A stretch of 64,000 nt of DNA. Source: Micromonospora costi (GTDB lineage: Bacteria; Actinomycetota; Actinomycetes; Mycobacteriales; Micromonosporaceae). The notes under the pieces were generated by a model that had not been told where the DNA came from, did no database searches, and saw only the letters and a list, made by a program, of their open reading frames with translations. How positions within the stretch are numbered: position 1 is the stretch's first letter; every line of letters starts with the position of its first letter. Positions 1 to 8,609 of the stretch are shown here, in pieces. A program made the position numbers and the translations under genes. The DNA lies in assembly GCF_003626655.1 (NCBI RefSeq), contig NZ_RBAN01000011.1, forward strand, positions 34,790 to 98,789. Reading direction: 5' to 3'.

Positions 1-1
1 C

Positions 2-85
2 GACCCGCTGCGCGTCGCCGTCCGGCCCCACCGGGGTCGGGTGCTGCGCCGCTGGTGGGGGGCGACCGTGCGGAGCGCCGGATGA
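2..85 (+). CDS. C-terminal end of an upstream gene, probably hpnC (partial)
   Basis: Only the last 27 codons are inside the window. The frame ends in RVLRRWWGATVRSAG followed by TGA at 83-85, and that stop overlaps the ATG of the next gene (ATGA). The fragment is too short to identify by itself. hpnC, the other squalene/phytoene-synthase-like gene, commonly sits directly before hpnD in hopanoid operons, so hpnC is the natural guess from position. This is inference from context only. Confidence 0.5.
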   Translation, partial: DPLRVAVRPHRGRVLRRWWGATVRSAG

Positions 86-951
86 CCATGACCACGGGCG
101 TCGAGGCCGCCTACCGCCGCTGCGAGGACATCACCCGCAGCCAGGCCGCCAACTTCGCGTACGGCATCCGGCTGCTGCCGCCGGTCAAGCGCCGTGCGCT
201 GTCGGCCATCTACGCCACCGCCCGCCGCATCGACGACATCGGCGACGGCGACCTGCCCCCGGACGAGAAGCTCGACCGGCTCGCCGAGACCCGGGCGGCG
301 CTGCACCGGCTGCCCGCCGACGGCGGCGGCGACGCCGTGCTCACCGCCCTCGGCCACGCCGCGACCCGCATGCCGATCCCGCTGGACGCCTTCGACGAGC
401 TGATCGACGGGTGCGCCGCCGACGTCACCGGCCGCCGGTACGCCACCTTCGACGACCTCGTCTGGTACTGCCGCTGCGTGGCCGGTTCGATCGGCCGGCT
501 GTCCCTCGGCGTGTTCGGCACCGCCGAGCCGGGCCCGGCGGCCCCGCTGGCCGACGCGCTGGGCGTCGCGCTGCAACTGACCAACATCCTGCGCGACCTC
601 GTCGAGGACCGCGCCGACGGCCGGATCTACCTGCCCGCCGAGGACCTGGAACGGTTCGGCTGCACCCTGGAGCCCGGCGGCGCCGGGTTCGCCGACCCGC
701 CGGAGCGGCTGGCCGCGCTCGTCCGCTTCGAGGCGGCCCGCGCGGCCCGCTGGTACGACACCGGGCTGCGGCTCCTGCCGCTGCTGGACCGGCGCAGCGC
801 GGCCTGCACCGCCGCGATGGCCGGCATCTACCGCCGGCTGCTCGCCCGCATCGCGGCCGACCCGCTGGCCGTCACCCGCAGCCGGGTGTCGCTGCCCGGA
901 CGCGAGAAGGCCTGGGTCGCGGCGCGCGCTCTCGTCGGGCGTACCGCATGA
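82..951 (+). CDS. hpnD: Presqualene diphosphate synthase HpnD
   Basis: A squalene/phytoene-synthase-family protein of 289 residues. HpnD joins two farnesyl diphosphates into presqualene diphosphate, the first step of the HpnCDE route to squalene. Both metal-binding aspartate motifs are visible: DDIGD at residues 51-55 and RDLVED near 171-176, the latter followed by the typical DGRIYLP stretch. The ATG at 82 was chosen because it overlaps the upstream stop (ATGA). A second ATG lies 6 bases later. The gene is followed by hpnE with another ATGA overlap. HpnD is preferred over HpnC because it directly precedes hpnE, but telling the two paralogues apart by eye is not certain. Confidence 0.88.
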   Translation: MTMTTGVEAAYRRCEDITRSQAANFAYGIRLLPPVKRRALSAIYATARRIDDIGDGDLPPDEKLDRLAETRAALHRLPADGGGDAVLTALGHAATRMPIPLDAFDELIDGCAADVTGRRYATFDDLVWYCRCVAGSIGRLSLGVFGTAEPGPAAPLADALGVALQLTNILRDLVEDRADGRIYLPAEDLERFGCTLEPGGAGFADPPERLAALVRFEAARAARWYDTGLRLLPLLDRRSAACTAAMAGIYRRLLARIAADPLAVTRSRVSLPGREKAWVAARALVGRTA

Positions 952-2324
952 CCGGGCCGGCCCGGACGCCGCCCGGTGGCGGCGGGGTGTGCGTCGTCGG
1001 AGGCGGTCTCGCCGGGATCGCCGCCGCGATCCGCCTCGCCGACCTCGGCCTGCCGGTGACGCTGCTGGAGAACCGCCCCGAACTCGGCGGCGCCACCTAC
1101 TCGTTTCGCCGGCACGGGCTGACGGTGGACACCGGGCAGCACGTCTTCCTGCGCTGCTACCACGCGTACCGGGACCTGCTGGAACGGCTCGGCACCACCG
1201 CGGGGACCGAGCTGCAACCGCGGTTCGCCGTGCCGGTGCTGCTGCCGGGGCGCCCGCCCCACCTGCTGGCCCGTCGGCGGCTCCCCGCGCCGGCGCACCT
1301 GCTGCCCGCGCTCGCCGGCTACCGGCTGCTCAACCCGGCCGAGCGGGTCGCCGCCGCGCGGGCCTGTGCCGCGCTGCGGCGCGTGGACCCGGACGCCTCG
1401 GGCACCGACCGGATCGCCTTCGGCGCGTGGCTCGCCGCCCACGGCCAGAGCGGGCGGGCCGTGCGCCGGCTCTGGGACCTCATCACGGTGGCCGCCCTGA
1501 ACGTGCCCAGCGCGCAGGCCTCCCTCGCGCTGGCCGCCCGGGTGTTCCGCACCGGCCTGCTGGAGACCGCCGACGCCGGCGACATCGGGCGACCATTGGT
1601 GCCCCTCACCGAGCTGCACGGGGTCGCCGCCCGGCGGGTGCTGGACCGGCTCGGCGCCCGGGTGCTTCCGCGCACCCGGGTCCGGTGGATCCACCCGGAG
1701 CCGACCGGCTTTCGGATCGGTGTGGACGGCGGCGAGATCGCCGCGGACGGCGTCGTGCTGGCGGTGCCGCACCAGTCCGCGGCAGCGCTCGTCCCGCCGG
1801 CCGCCGCGCCCGACGCCGACCGGTGGACCCGTCTCGGCGCCGCCCCGATCGTCAACGTCCACCTGCGGTACGCCCGCCGGGTCGCCCCGCTCACCATGGC
1901 CGCCGCCGTCGAGTCCCCGGCACAGTGGATCTTCGACCGGTCCGGTCCGGACGCCGGGGACGAGCAGCACCTCGTGGTCTCCCTCTCCGCCGCCGACGCC
2001 GAGATCGACCGCCCCGCCGCCGAACTGGTGGCGACCCAGCGTCAGGCGCTCGGCGACCTGTTCCCCGCCGCGCGGCACACCCCGGTGAGCGACGCGTTCG
2101 TCACCCGGGAGCCGCGGGCCACCTTCCGGCAGGGCCCCGGCACCCGGGCGTACCGGCCGGGGTCCGGCACGCGCCTGCCCGGGCTGGTGCTCGCCGGCGC
2201 ATGGACCGACACCGGATGGCCGGACACGATGGAGGGCGCGGTGCGCAGCGGCCACGAGGCCGCCGACATCCTCGCCCGCCAGCTCGTGGCCCGGCCCCGA
2301 CACCACACGGAGGCCGCACGATGA
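948..2324 (+). CDS. hpnE: Hydroxysqualene-dehydroxylating FAD oxidoreductase HpnE
   Basis: A 458-residue FAD-dependent amine-oxidase/phytoene-desaturase-like protein. The N-terminus carries the dinucleotide-binding motif VVGGGLAG (residues 17-24), then LLENRPELGG and the DTGQHVF stretch. The C-terminal FAD-contact region reads LAGAWTDTGWPDTMEGAVRSG. In the HpnCDE pathway HpnE reduces hydroxysqualene to squalene. The start ATG overlaps the hpnD stop (ATGA), and the stop overlaps the next start in the same way, so all three are probably translated from one message. The position between hpnD and shc makes HpnE much more likely than a carotenoid desaturase. Confidence 0.9.
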   Translation: MTGPARTPPGGGGVCVVGGGLAGIAAAIRLADLGLPVTLLENRPELGGATYSFRRHGLTVDTGQHVFLRCYHAYRDLLERLGTTAGTELQPRFAVPVLLPGRPPHLLARRRLPAPAHLLPALAGYRLLNPAERVAAARACAALRRVDPDASGTDRIAFGAWLAAHGQSGRAVRRLWDLITVAALNVPSAQASLALAARVFRTGLLETADAGDIGRPLVPLTELHGVAARRVLDRLGARVLPRTRVRWIHPEPTGFRIGVDGGEIAADGVVLAVPHQSAAALVPPAAAPDADRWTRLGAAPIVNVHLRYARRVAPLTMAAAVESPAQWIFDRSGPDAGDEQHLVVSLSAADAEIDRPAAELVATQRQALGDLFPAARHTPVSDAFVTREPRATFRQGPGTRAYRPGSGTRLPGLVLAGAWTDTGWPDTMEGAVRSGHEAADILARQLVARPRHHTEAAR

Positions 2325-3328
2325 CCGTTGTACGCAGCCGCAGCACCGACCAGATCCAGACGTACGTCGAGCCGGCCATCCGGGCCCTGCTGGACCGCCT
2401 GGACCCGGGCAACCGGCTGGTGGCCGGCTACCAGCTCGGCTACTGGGACGCCGACGGGTCACCGGCCGCCGCCCAGGGCAAGGGTCTGCGTCCGGCGTTG
2501 GCGCTGCTGTCGGCGCGGGCCGCGGGCGCCGCACCGGAGGCGGGCGCGCCGGCGGCCGCGGCAGTCGAGCTGGCGCACAACTTCTCGCTGCTGCACGACG
2601 ACGTGATGGACGGCGACGCCGAGCGCCGGCACCGGCCGACCGCGTGGACGGTGTTCGGCGTCGGCCCCGCGATCCTCGCCGGTGACGCCCTGATCGGCCT
2701 CGCGTACGAGGCGCTCGTGGAGGTTCCCGGTGGCGAACCGGCGGCCCGCCGGCTGGCCCAGGACGTGCGGGCGCTGATCGCCGGCCAGATGGCCGACCTG
2801 GACTTCGAGCGGCGCGACGACGTGACGCTCGACGAGTGCCTCACGATGGCCGGCAACAAGACCGCGGCCCTGCTGGCCGGGTCGTGCGCGCTCGGCGCGC
2901 TGCTCTGCGGCGCCCCCGCGGCGCTGGTCGACGGGCTGTCCCGGTTCGGGTTCCACCTGGGACTGGCCTTCCAGCTCGTCGACGACGTGCTGGGCATCTG
3001 GGGCGACCCCCGGCGCACCGGCAAGCCGGTCGGCTCGGACCTGCGGGCCCGCAAGCGCAGCATCCCCGTCGTCCGGGCGCTGACCGGCGGCGACCCCGCC
3101 GCGGTGGCCCTGGGCGAGCTGTACCGCTCGCCCGCGCCGCTCACCGACGAGGACGTGACCCGCGCCAGCGAGCTGGTCGAGGCGACCGGCGCCCGCGACT
3201 GGACGCGGCAGCGGGCGTGGCAGGAGACCGAGCAGGCCCGGGCCGAGCTGGACGCCCTGGACCTGCCGGAGGACGTGCGCGGCGAACTCGCCGACGTGGC
3301 CGACTTCATCACGGGACGGGACCACTGA
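2321..3328 (+). CDS. Polyprenyl diphosphate synthase (farnesyl diphosphate supply for hopanoids)
   Basis: A 335-residue trans-isoprenyl diphosphate synthase. The first aspartate-rich motif is DDVMD at residues 93-97, within LLHDDVMDGD. The second region is LVDDVLGIWGD near 219-229, where the canonical DDxxD is DDVLG followed by a downstream D. The lysine-rich RKRSIPVV stretch is also present. Enzymes of this type condense isopentenyl diphosphate with allylic diphosphates. Inside the hopanoid operon it most likely makes farnesyl diphosphate, the HpnD substrate. Product length cannot be read reliably from the sequence. It is coupled to hpnE by ATGA and to shc by TGATG. Confidence 0.88.
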   Translation: MTVVRSRSTDQIQTYVEPAIRALLDRLDPGNRLVAGYQLGYWDADGSPAAAQGKGLRPALALLSARAAGAAPEAGAPAAAAVELAHNFSLLHDDVMDGDAERRHRPTAWTVFGVGPAILAGDALIGLAYEALVEVPGGEPAARRLAQDVRALIAGQMADLDFERRDDVTLDECLTMAGNKTAALLAGSCALGALLCGAPAALVDGLSRFGFHLGLAFQLVDDVLGIWGDPRRTGKPVGSDLRARKRSIPVVRALTGGDPAAVALGELYRSPAPLTDEDVTRASELVEATGARDWTRQRAWQETEQARAELDALDLPEDVRGELADVADFITGRDH

Positions 3329-5277
3329 TGACCGAGCTGCTGTCCCCGAAGACCACCACCACGGGCGCCAACCGACCCGCGGTCGCGGACCCGCTCGACG
3401 GCGCCCGGGACGCGCTGCACCGCGCCCGGGAGCACCTGCTCGGGTTGCAGGACGACGCCGGCTGGTGGAAGGGCGACCTCGCCACCAACGTCACCATGGA
3501 CGCCGAGGACCTGATGCTGCGGCAGTTCCTCGGCATCCGGACCGAGGAGCAGACCGCCGAGTCCGCGCGGTGGATCCGCTCCCAGCAGCGTCCGGACGGC
3601 TCCTGGGCGCTGTTCCACGGCGGGCCCGGGGACCTGTCCACCACCATCGAGGCGTACGTGGCGCTGCGGCTGGCCGGCGACACGGTCGAGGCGCCGCACA
3701 TGGCGGCCGCGGCGGCGTTCGTCCGGGCGAACGGCGGGCTCACGGCGAGCCGGGTGTTCACCCGGTTCTGGCTGGCCCTGTTCGGCCACTGGCCCTGGTC
3801 CCGGTTGCCGGCCGTCCCGCCCGAACTGGTGCTGCTGCCCTCCTGGGTGCCGTTCAACGTCTACGACTTCGCCTGCTGGGCGCGGCAGACCATCGTCCCG
3901 CTGTCCATCGTCCGCGCGCTGCGGCCGGTGCGTTCGCTGGGCTTCGGCGTCGACGAGCTGCGCACCGCCGCGCCGCCGCCGCGCCCTCCCCGGCTGGCCA
4001 GTCGGCCCGGCCTGCTGTACCGGGCGGATCGCCTGGCCAGCGGGTACGAACGGATCGCCCGCGGCCCGGTGCGCCGGCACGCCCTGCGCCGGGCCGCCGA
4101 GTGGATCGTGGCCCGCCAGGAGGCCGACGGCTCCTGGGGCGGGATCCAGCCGCCCTGGGTGTACTCGCTCATGGCGCTGCACCTGCTCGGGTATCCGCTG
4201 GACCACCCGGTGCTGCGCGCCGGGCTGGCCGGTCTGGACCGCTTCACGGTGCGCACCGAGACGCCGGACGGGCCGGCACGCTGGCTGGAGGCGTGCCAGT
4301 CGCCGGTGTGGGACACGGCGCTCGCCGTCACGGCGCTGTCCGACGCCGGCCTGCCGCCCGCCCATCCCGCCCTGGAGCGGGCCGGTCGGTGGCTGCGCGA
4401 CGAGGAGATCCGGGTCCGCGGCGACTGGGCCGTACGCCGGCCGAGGACGCCGGCCGGCGGCTGGGCCTTCGAGTTCGAGAACGACGGGTACGCCGACACC
4501 GACGACACCGCCGAAGTGATCATGGCGCTGCGGCGGACCACCGTGCCGGTCGAGGCGCCGGTGCTGCGGGCCACCCGCTGGCTGCTCGGCATGCAGTCCC
4601 GCGACGGGGGCTGGGCCGCGTTCGACGCCGACAACACCCGCGCCATCCTCGGCGACCTGCCGTTCTGCGACTTCGGCGAGGTCATCGACCCGCCCAGCGC
4701 AGACGTGACCGCCCACGTCGTCGAGGCACTGGCGGCGGAGAACTTCGCCGGCACGATGCCGGTGCGCCGGGGCGTGCACTGGCTGCTGCGCCACCAGGAG
4801 CCCGACGGATCCTGGTTCGGCCGGTGGGGCGCCAACCACGTGTACGGCACCGGCGCCGTGGTGCCGGCGCTGGTCGCCGCCGGCGTGCCGCGGACCCACC
4901 CGGCGATCCGCCGCGCCGTCGACTGGCTGCGGGCGCACCAGAACGCCGACGGCGGCTGGGGCGAGGACCTGCGCTCCTACCGGGACCGGTCGTGGATCGG
5001 GCGCGGCGAGTCCACCGCGTCGCAGACCGCCTGGGCGCTGCTCGCGCTGCACGCCGCCGGCCAGGGCACGGCCGAGCCGGCGCTGCGCGGCGTGCGCTGG
5101 CTGGTCGACACCCAGCGCCCGGACGGCGGGTGGGACGAGCCGCAGTACACGGGCACGGGGTTCCCGGGCGACTTCTACATCAACTACGGCCTGTACCGGT
5201 TGGTGTTCCCGATCAGCGCGCTCGGGCGGATCCTCGGCGCCCGGGCCGGTGACCTCGAGGCCACGGTGACACGGTGA
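3328..5277 (+). CDS. shc: Squalene-hopene cyclase
   Basis: A 649-residue class II triterpene cyclase that folds squalene into hopene and hopanol. The catalytic DXDD motif appears as DTDD at residues 390-393 (FENDGYADTDDTAEV). Several QW repeats stabilise the alpha-barrel, for example RPDGSW, EADGSWGG, SRDGGWAAFDADN, NADGGWGEDLRSY and RPDGGWDEPQYTGTGFPGDFY. Length fits the family (about 630-660). The start ATG shares one base with the previous stop (TGATG). The stop overlaps the next start (GTGA). With HpnC/D/E upstream and HpnG/H downstream the operon should give side-chain-bearing hopanoids. Confidence 0.96.
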   Translation: MTELLSPKTTTTGANRPAVADPLDGARDALHRAREHLLGLQDDAGWWKGDLATNVTMDAEDLMLRQFLGIRTEEQTAESARWIRSQQRPDGSWALFHGGPGDLSTTIEAYVALRLAGDTVEAPHMAAAAAFVRANGGLTASRVFTRFWLALFGHWPWSRLPAVPPELVLLPSWVPFNVYDFACWARQTIVPLSIVRALRPVRSLGFGVDELRTAAPPPRPPRLASRPGLLYRADRLASGYERIARGPVRRHALRRAAEWIVARQEADGSWGGIQPPWVYSLMALHLLGYPLDHPVLRAGLAGLDRFTVRTETPDGPARWLEACQSPVWDTALAVTALSDAGLPPAHPALERAGRWLRDEEIRVRGDWAVRRPRTPAGGWAFEFENDGYADTDDTAEVIMALRRTTVPVEAPVLRATRWLLGMQSRDGGWAAFDADNTRAILGDLPFCDFGEVIDPPSADVTAHVVEALAAENFAGTMPVRRGVHWLLRHQEPDGSWFGRWGANHVYGTGAVVPALVAAGVPRTHPAIRRAVDWLRAHQNADGGWGEDLRSYRDRSWIGRGESTASQTAWALLALHAAGQGTAEPALRGVRWLVDTQRPDGGWDEPQYTGTGFPGDFYINYGLYRLVFPISALGRILGARAGDLEATVTR

Positions 5278-6836
5278 CCCGGCCCGGCTCCCCGGACGCT
5301 CCCGCGTGGACGCTGTACGCGCCCATGCGGCCGGAGGTGTCGGCGTTGCGGCGCGGGCTCGGCGAGCCCGACCCGCACGGGCGGCTCACGCTCTGCCGCA
5401 CCGGCATCGGCCCACGCCGTGCCCGCTCGGCCGCGGCCCACCGCCCGGCCGGTGACGCCCCCGTCGCGGTCGCCGGCATCGGCGGCGCGCTCGCCCCCGA
5501 CCTGGCGACCGGGGACGTGGTGGTGGCCAGCGTGGTGCGGGCCGATCCGCTGGCGCCCGACGCCCCGGCCGGCGAGGTGCGGATGCCCGGCGCCGACCTG
5601 CTCGCCGCCGCGCTGCGCCGCCGCGGGCTGCGGGTGCACGTCGGTCCGGTGGTCAGCTCCGACCGGCTCGTCGACGGCGCCGACCGGGACCGGCTGGCCG
5701 CGTCCGGCGCGCTCGTCGCCGACCTGGAGTCGGCGTGGCTGCTGGCCGGCTGCGGCGATCGGCCGACGGCCTGCGTACGGGTCGTCGCCGACACCGCGGG
5801 CGGGTCGCTGTACCACCCCGCGACCCTCCGGCGGGTCCGCGCCGCGCTGCGGGTGCTGCCCGTGGTGGCGGCCGCGCTCACCGAGTGGGCGGCGGTGGCC
5901 GGGAGCGTCCACCACCTGCTGCTGGCCGCACCGCGGTCGTTCTGCGCCGGCGTGGAGCGCGCCATCGCGGTGGTCGAGCAGGCACTGGAACGGCACGGCC
6001 CGCCGGTGTACGTCCGCAAGGAGATCGTCCACAACGCCCGGGTGGTGGCCGACCTGCGCGCCCGCGGGGCCGTCTTCGTGAACGAGCTGGACGAGGTGCC
6101 CGACGGGGCGCTCACCGTGTTCTCCGCGCACGGCGTGTCGCCCGCCGTACGGCAGGAGGCGACCGACCGGCGGCTGCCGGTCATCGACGCCACCTGCCCC
6201 CTGGTGACCAAGGTGCACGCCGAGGCGCGCCGGTTCGCCGGCCGGGGCGACACGGTGCTGCTCATCGGGCACCCCGGCCACGAGGAGACCGACGGGACGC
6301 TGGGGGAGGCGCCTGACCGGATCCGGCTGGTGCCCGATCCGGCCGCGGCCGAGACGGTGCAGGTCGACGACCCGGAACGGGTGTCGTACCTGGTCCAGAC
6401 CACCCTCGCGATGGACGAGGCGGCGGGCATCCTCGACACCCTCCGCCGGCGCTTCCCGGCGCTCGCCGGCCCCGGGTCCGACGACATCTGCTACGCCACC
6501 ACCAACCGGCAGCGGGCCATCACGGCCGTCGCCGCCCGGGCCGACGTGGTCCTCGTCATCGGCTCGACGAACTCCTCGAACTCCCGTCGCCTCGTGGAGG
6601 TCGCCGAGCGCGCCGGCGCCCGGGCCCACCTGATCGACGGTGTGGGCGACATCGACCTCCGCTGGCTGGTCGGCGCCGCCACGGTGGGGATCACCGCGGG
6701 GGCCTCCGCGCCGCCCGGACTGGTCGACGAGGTCGTGGCCGCGCTCGGCGCGCTGGGCGCGAGGGAGGTGAGCGAGCACACCGCTGCCGTGGAGGACGTC
6801 GTTTTCACCCTGCCGAAGGAGGTACGCCAGCCGTGA
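5274..6836 (+). CDS. HpnG-like nucleoside phosphorylase fused to HMBPP reductase IspH
   Basis: A two-domain protein of 520 residues. Residues about 10-205 resemble HpnG, the phosphorylase that releases adenine from adenosylhopane (AVAGIGGALAPDLATGD and DLESAWLL, typical of the purine phosphorylase fold). Residues about 211-520 form a complete IspH/LytB, which makes isopentenyl and dimethylallyl diphosphate from HMBPP in the MEP pathway. The three iron-sulfur cysteines are present at C224 (SFCAGVERA), C308 (DATCPLVTKVH) and C406 (DDICYATTNRQ), with histidines in IVHNARVV, SAHGVSP and GHPGHEETDG. There is no stop or frame change at the junction. The GTG start overlaps the shc stop. The fusion joins isoprenoid supply to hopanoid side-chain processing. 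Confidence 0.9.
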   Translation: MTRPGSPDAPAWTLYAPMRPEVSALRRGLGEPDPHGRLTLCRTGIGPRRARSAAAHRPAGDAPVAVAGIGGALAPDLATGDVVVASVVRADPLAPDAPAGEVRMPGADLLAAALRRRGLRVHVGPVVSSDRLVDGADRDRLAASGALVADLESAWLLAGCGDRPTACVRVVADTAGGSLYHPATLRRVRAALRVLPVVAAALTEWAAVAGSVHHLLLAAPRSFCAGVERAIAVVEQALERHGPPVYVRKEIVHNARVVADLRARGAVFVNELDEVPDGALTVFSAHGVSPAVRQEATDRRLPVIDATCPLVTKVHAEARRFAGRGDTVLLIGHPGHEETDGTLGEAPDRIRLVPDPAAAETVQVDDPERVSYLVQTTLAMDEAAGILDTLRRRFPALAGPGSDDICYATTNRQRAITAVAARADVVLVIGSTNSSNSRRLVEVAERAGARAHLIDGVGDIDLRWLVGAATVGITAGASAPPGLVDEVVAALGALGAREVSEHTAAVEDVVFTLPKEVRQP

Positions 6837-7840
6837 GTATGCCGTTGCGTCAGAGCCTGCGTATCGCGAGATACCTGGCCGGACAGAAGATTCGCCGTCA
6901 GAAGCGGTTCCCGCTGCTGCTGGAGCTGGAGCCGCTGTTCGCCTGCAACCTCAAGTGCGCGGGCTGCGGCAAGATCCAACAGCCGGCGAGCCTGCTCAAG
7001 CGCCGGATGCCGGTGGAACAGGCGGTCGCCGCCGTGGAGGAGTGCGGCGCTCCGATGGTCTCCATCGCCGGCGGGGAACCGCTCATGCACCCCGAGATCG
7101 ACAAGATGGTCGGCGAACTGGTGCGGCGCAAGAAGTTCGTGTTCCTCTGCACCAACGCCGTCCTGCTGCCCAAGAAGATCGACAAGTTCCGCCCGTCGCC
7201 GTACTTCGCGTTCACCGTCCACATCGACGGGCTGCGGGAGCGCCACGACGCGGCCGTGTGCAAGGACGGCGTCTTCGACGCCGCCGTGGAGGCGGTGCGC
7301 GACGCGAAGCGGCGGGGCTTCCGGGTCACCACCAACACGACGTTCTTCAACACCGACACCCCGCAGACCGTCATCGAGGTGCTCGACTACCTCAACGACG
7401 ACCTGAAGGTCGACGAGATGATGCTGTCGCCGGCGTACGCCTACGAGAAGGCGCCCGACCAGGAGCACTTCCTCGGTGTCGTGGAGACCCGGGAGCTGTT
7501 CCGCAAGGCGTTCTCCGGTGGCCGCCGCGCCCGCTGGCGGCTGAACCACTCGCCGCTGTTCCTCGACTTCCTGGAGGGGAAGGTCGACTTCCCCTGCACG
7601 GCGTGGGCGATCCCGTCGTACTCCCTGCTGGGCTGGCAGCGTCCCTGCTACCTCATGGGCGACGGGTACGCGGCGAGCTACCGGGAGCTGCTGGACTCGA
7701 CCGACTGGGACAGCTACGGCCGGGGCCGGGACGCGCGCTGCGCGAACTGCATGGCGCACTGCGGGTACGAGCCGACGGCGGTGATGGCCACCATGTCCTC
7801 GCTGCGCGAGTCGCTGCGGGCGATGCGGGCGACCACGTGA
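6833..7840 (+). CDS. hpnH: Adenosylhopane-forming radical SAM enzyme HpnH
   Basis: A 335-residue radical SAM protein. The iron-sulfur motif CNLKCAGC (C38, C42, C45) is followed by SIAGGEPLMHPEI. A C-terminal cysteine cluster, CANCMAHCGYEP, resembles the auxiliary region seen in HpnH. HpnH attaches the 5'-deoxyadenosyl group to diploptene, giving adenosylhopane, the substrate of HpnG. The GTG start overlaps the previous stop (GTGA), and an in-frame ATG lies two codons further on. GGAGG at 6818-6822 precedes both candidate starts. This is the last gene of the + strand operon in the window. Confidence 0.94.
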   Translation: MSMPLRQSLRIARYLAGQKIRRQKRFPLLLELEPLFACNLKCAGCGKIQQPASLLKRRMPVEQAVAAVEECGAPMVSIAGGEPLMHPEIDKMVGELVRRKKFVFLCTNAVLLPKKIDKFRPSPYFAFTVHIDGLRERHDAAVCKDGVFDAAVEAVRDAKRRGFRVTTNTTFFNTDTPQTVIEVLDYLNDDLKVDEMMLSPAYAYEKAPDQEHFLGVVETRELFRKAFSGGRRARWRLNHSPLFLDFLEGKVDFPCTAWAIPSYSLLGWQRPCYLMGDGYAASYRELLDSTDWDSYGRGRDARCANCMAHCGYEPTAVMATMSSLRESLRAMRATT

Positions 7841-7859
7841 GTCACCGCGGCGGGCGGGC

Positions 7860-8609
7860 TCAGCCGAACCGGGACGCGAGCCGGCGGTACACGGCCGGCA
7901 GCAGGCCCCGGACGGCCACCGGGACGCGCAGCCAGCGGGGCACGTACACCTCGGCCCGGTCCCGGACGATCGCGTCGGCGATCGCGTCGGCGACCCGGTC
8001 GGGCGGCAACGGGCGGGGGCGCCGCCGCCGGTACGGCTGGCCCCGCCGGGCGAAGAACGGCGTGTCCACCACGCCGGGCACCACGGTGCTGACGGCCACC
8101 CGGCGGCTCGTGAGCTCCAGCCGCAGGCTCTGCGCGAACGCGTCCAGGCCCGCCTTGCTGGCCGCGTAGACGGCCTCGCCGCCGACGCCGAGCCGGCCGG
8201 CGATCGAGCCCACGAACACCAGGTGCCCGCCGCGGTGACACATGCCGGGCAGCAACGCCCGGGTCAGTTCGATGGGCGCGCGCAGGTTCACGGCGAGCAG
8301 TTCGTCGGCGAGCGAATCGGCCATCCCGGCGAACGGACCGGCCCAGCCGACGCCGGCGTTGTTCACGAGCACGTCCACCCGGGTGTAACGGGCCAGGGCC
8401 TGCTCGGCCAGCTCGCGCCCGGCGTTCGGGCGGCTCAGGTCGGCCGGCAGGGTGGTGGCGCCGGTCTCCGCGGCCAGCCGCGCGAGGCGGTTGGTGTCCC
8501 GGCCGGCCGCGACGACCTGGCTTCCGGCCAGCGCGAGCCGCCGTACCACGGCCGCCCCGATCCCCGACGACGCTCCGGTGACCAGCACCACGGCGCCGGT
8601 CAGGCGCAT
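7860..8609 (-). CDS. Short-chain dehydrogenase/reductase coupled to the glycosyltransferase-acyltransferase
   Basis: A 249-residue classical SDR with TGASSGIG (cofactor binding) near residue 11, NNAG, the catalytic serine in GSIAG and YAASK as the YxxxK pair. It probably uses NAD(P)H on a hydroxy or keto group; the substrate is unknown. The start ATG at 8609 lies inside the end of the upstream fusion gene (10 bp overlap, 8600-8609), so the two are translationally coupled. A lipid substrate is plausible given the upstream glycosyltransferase-acyltransferase and the nearby hopanoid operon, but this is inference. It converges with hpnH across a 19 bp gap. Confidence 0.88.
   Translation of the reverse strand: MRLTGAVVLVTGASSGIGAAVVRRLALAGSQVVAAGRDTNRLARLAAETGATTLPADLSRPNAGRELAEQALARYTRVDVLVNNAGVGWAGPFAGMADSLADELLAVNLRAPIELTRALLPGMCHRGGHLVFVGSIAGRLGVGGEAVYAASKAGLDAFAQSLRLELTSRRVAVSTVVPGVVDTPFFARRGQPYRRRRPRPLPPDRVADAIADAIVRDRAEVYVPRWLRVPVAVRGLLPAVYRRLASRFG

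Noticed and set aside
828..2534. Long minus-strand open frame opposite hpnE
   Set aside because: High GC content leaves long open frames on the opposite strand. It has low-complexity Arg/Gly/Pro composition and no domain, while the + strand gene has clear motifs.
2440..5052. 870-residue minus-strand open frame opposite the polyprenyl synthase and shc
   Set aside because: Same effect; the cyclase on the + strand has the DTDD and QW motifs and the frame here has none.
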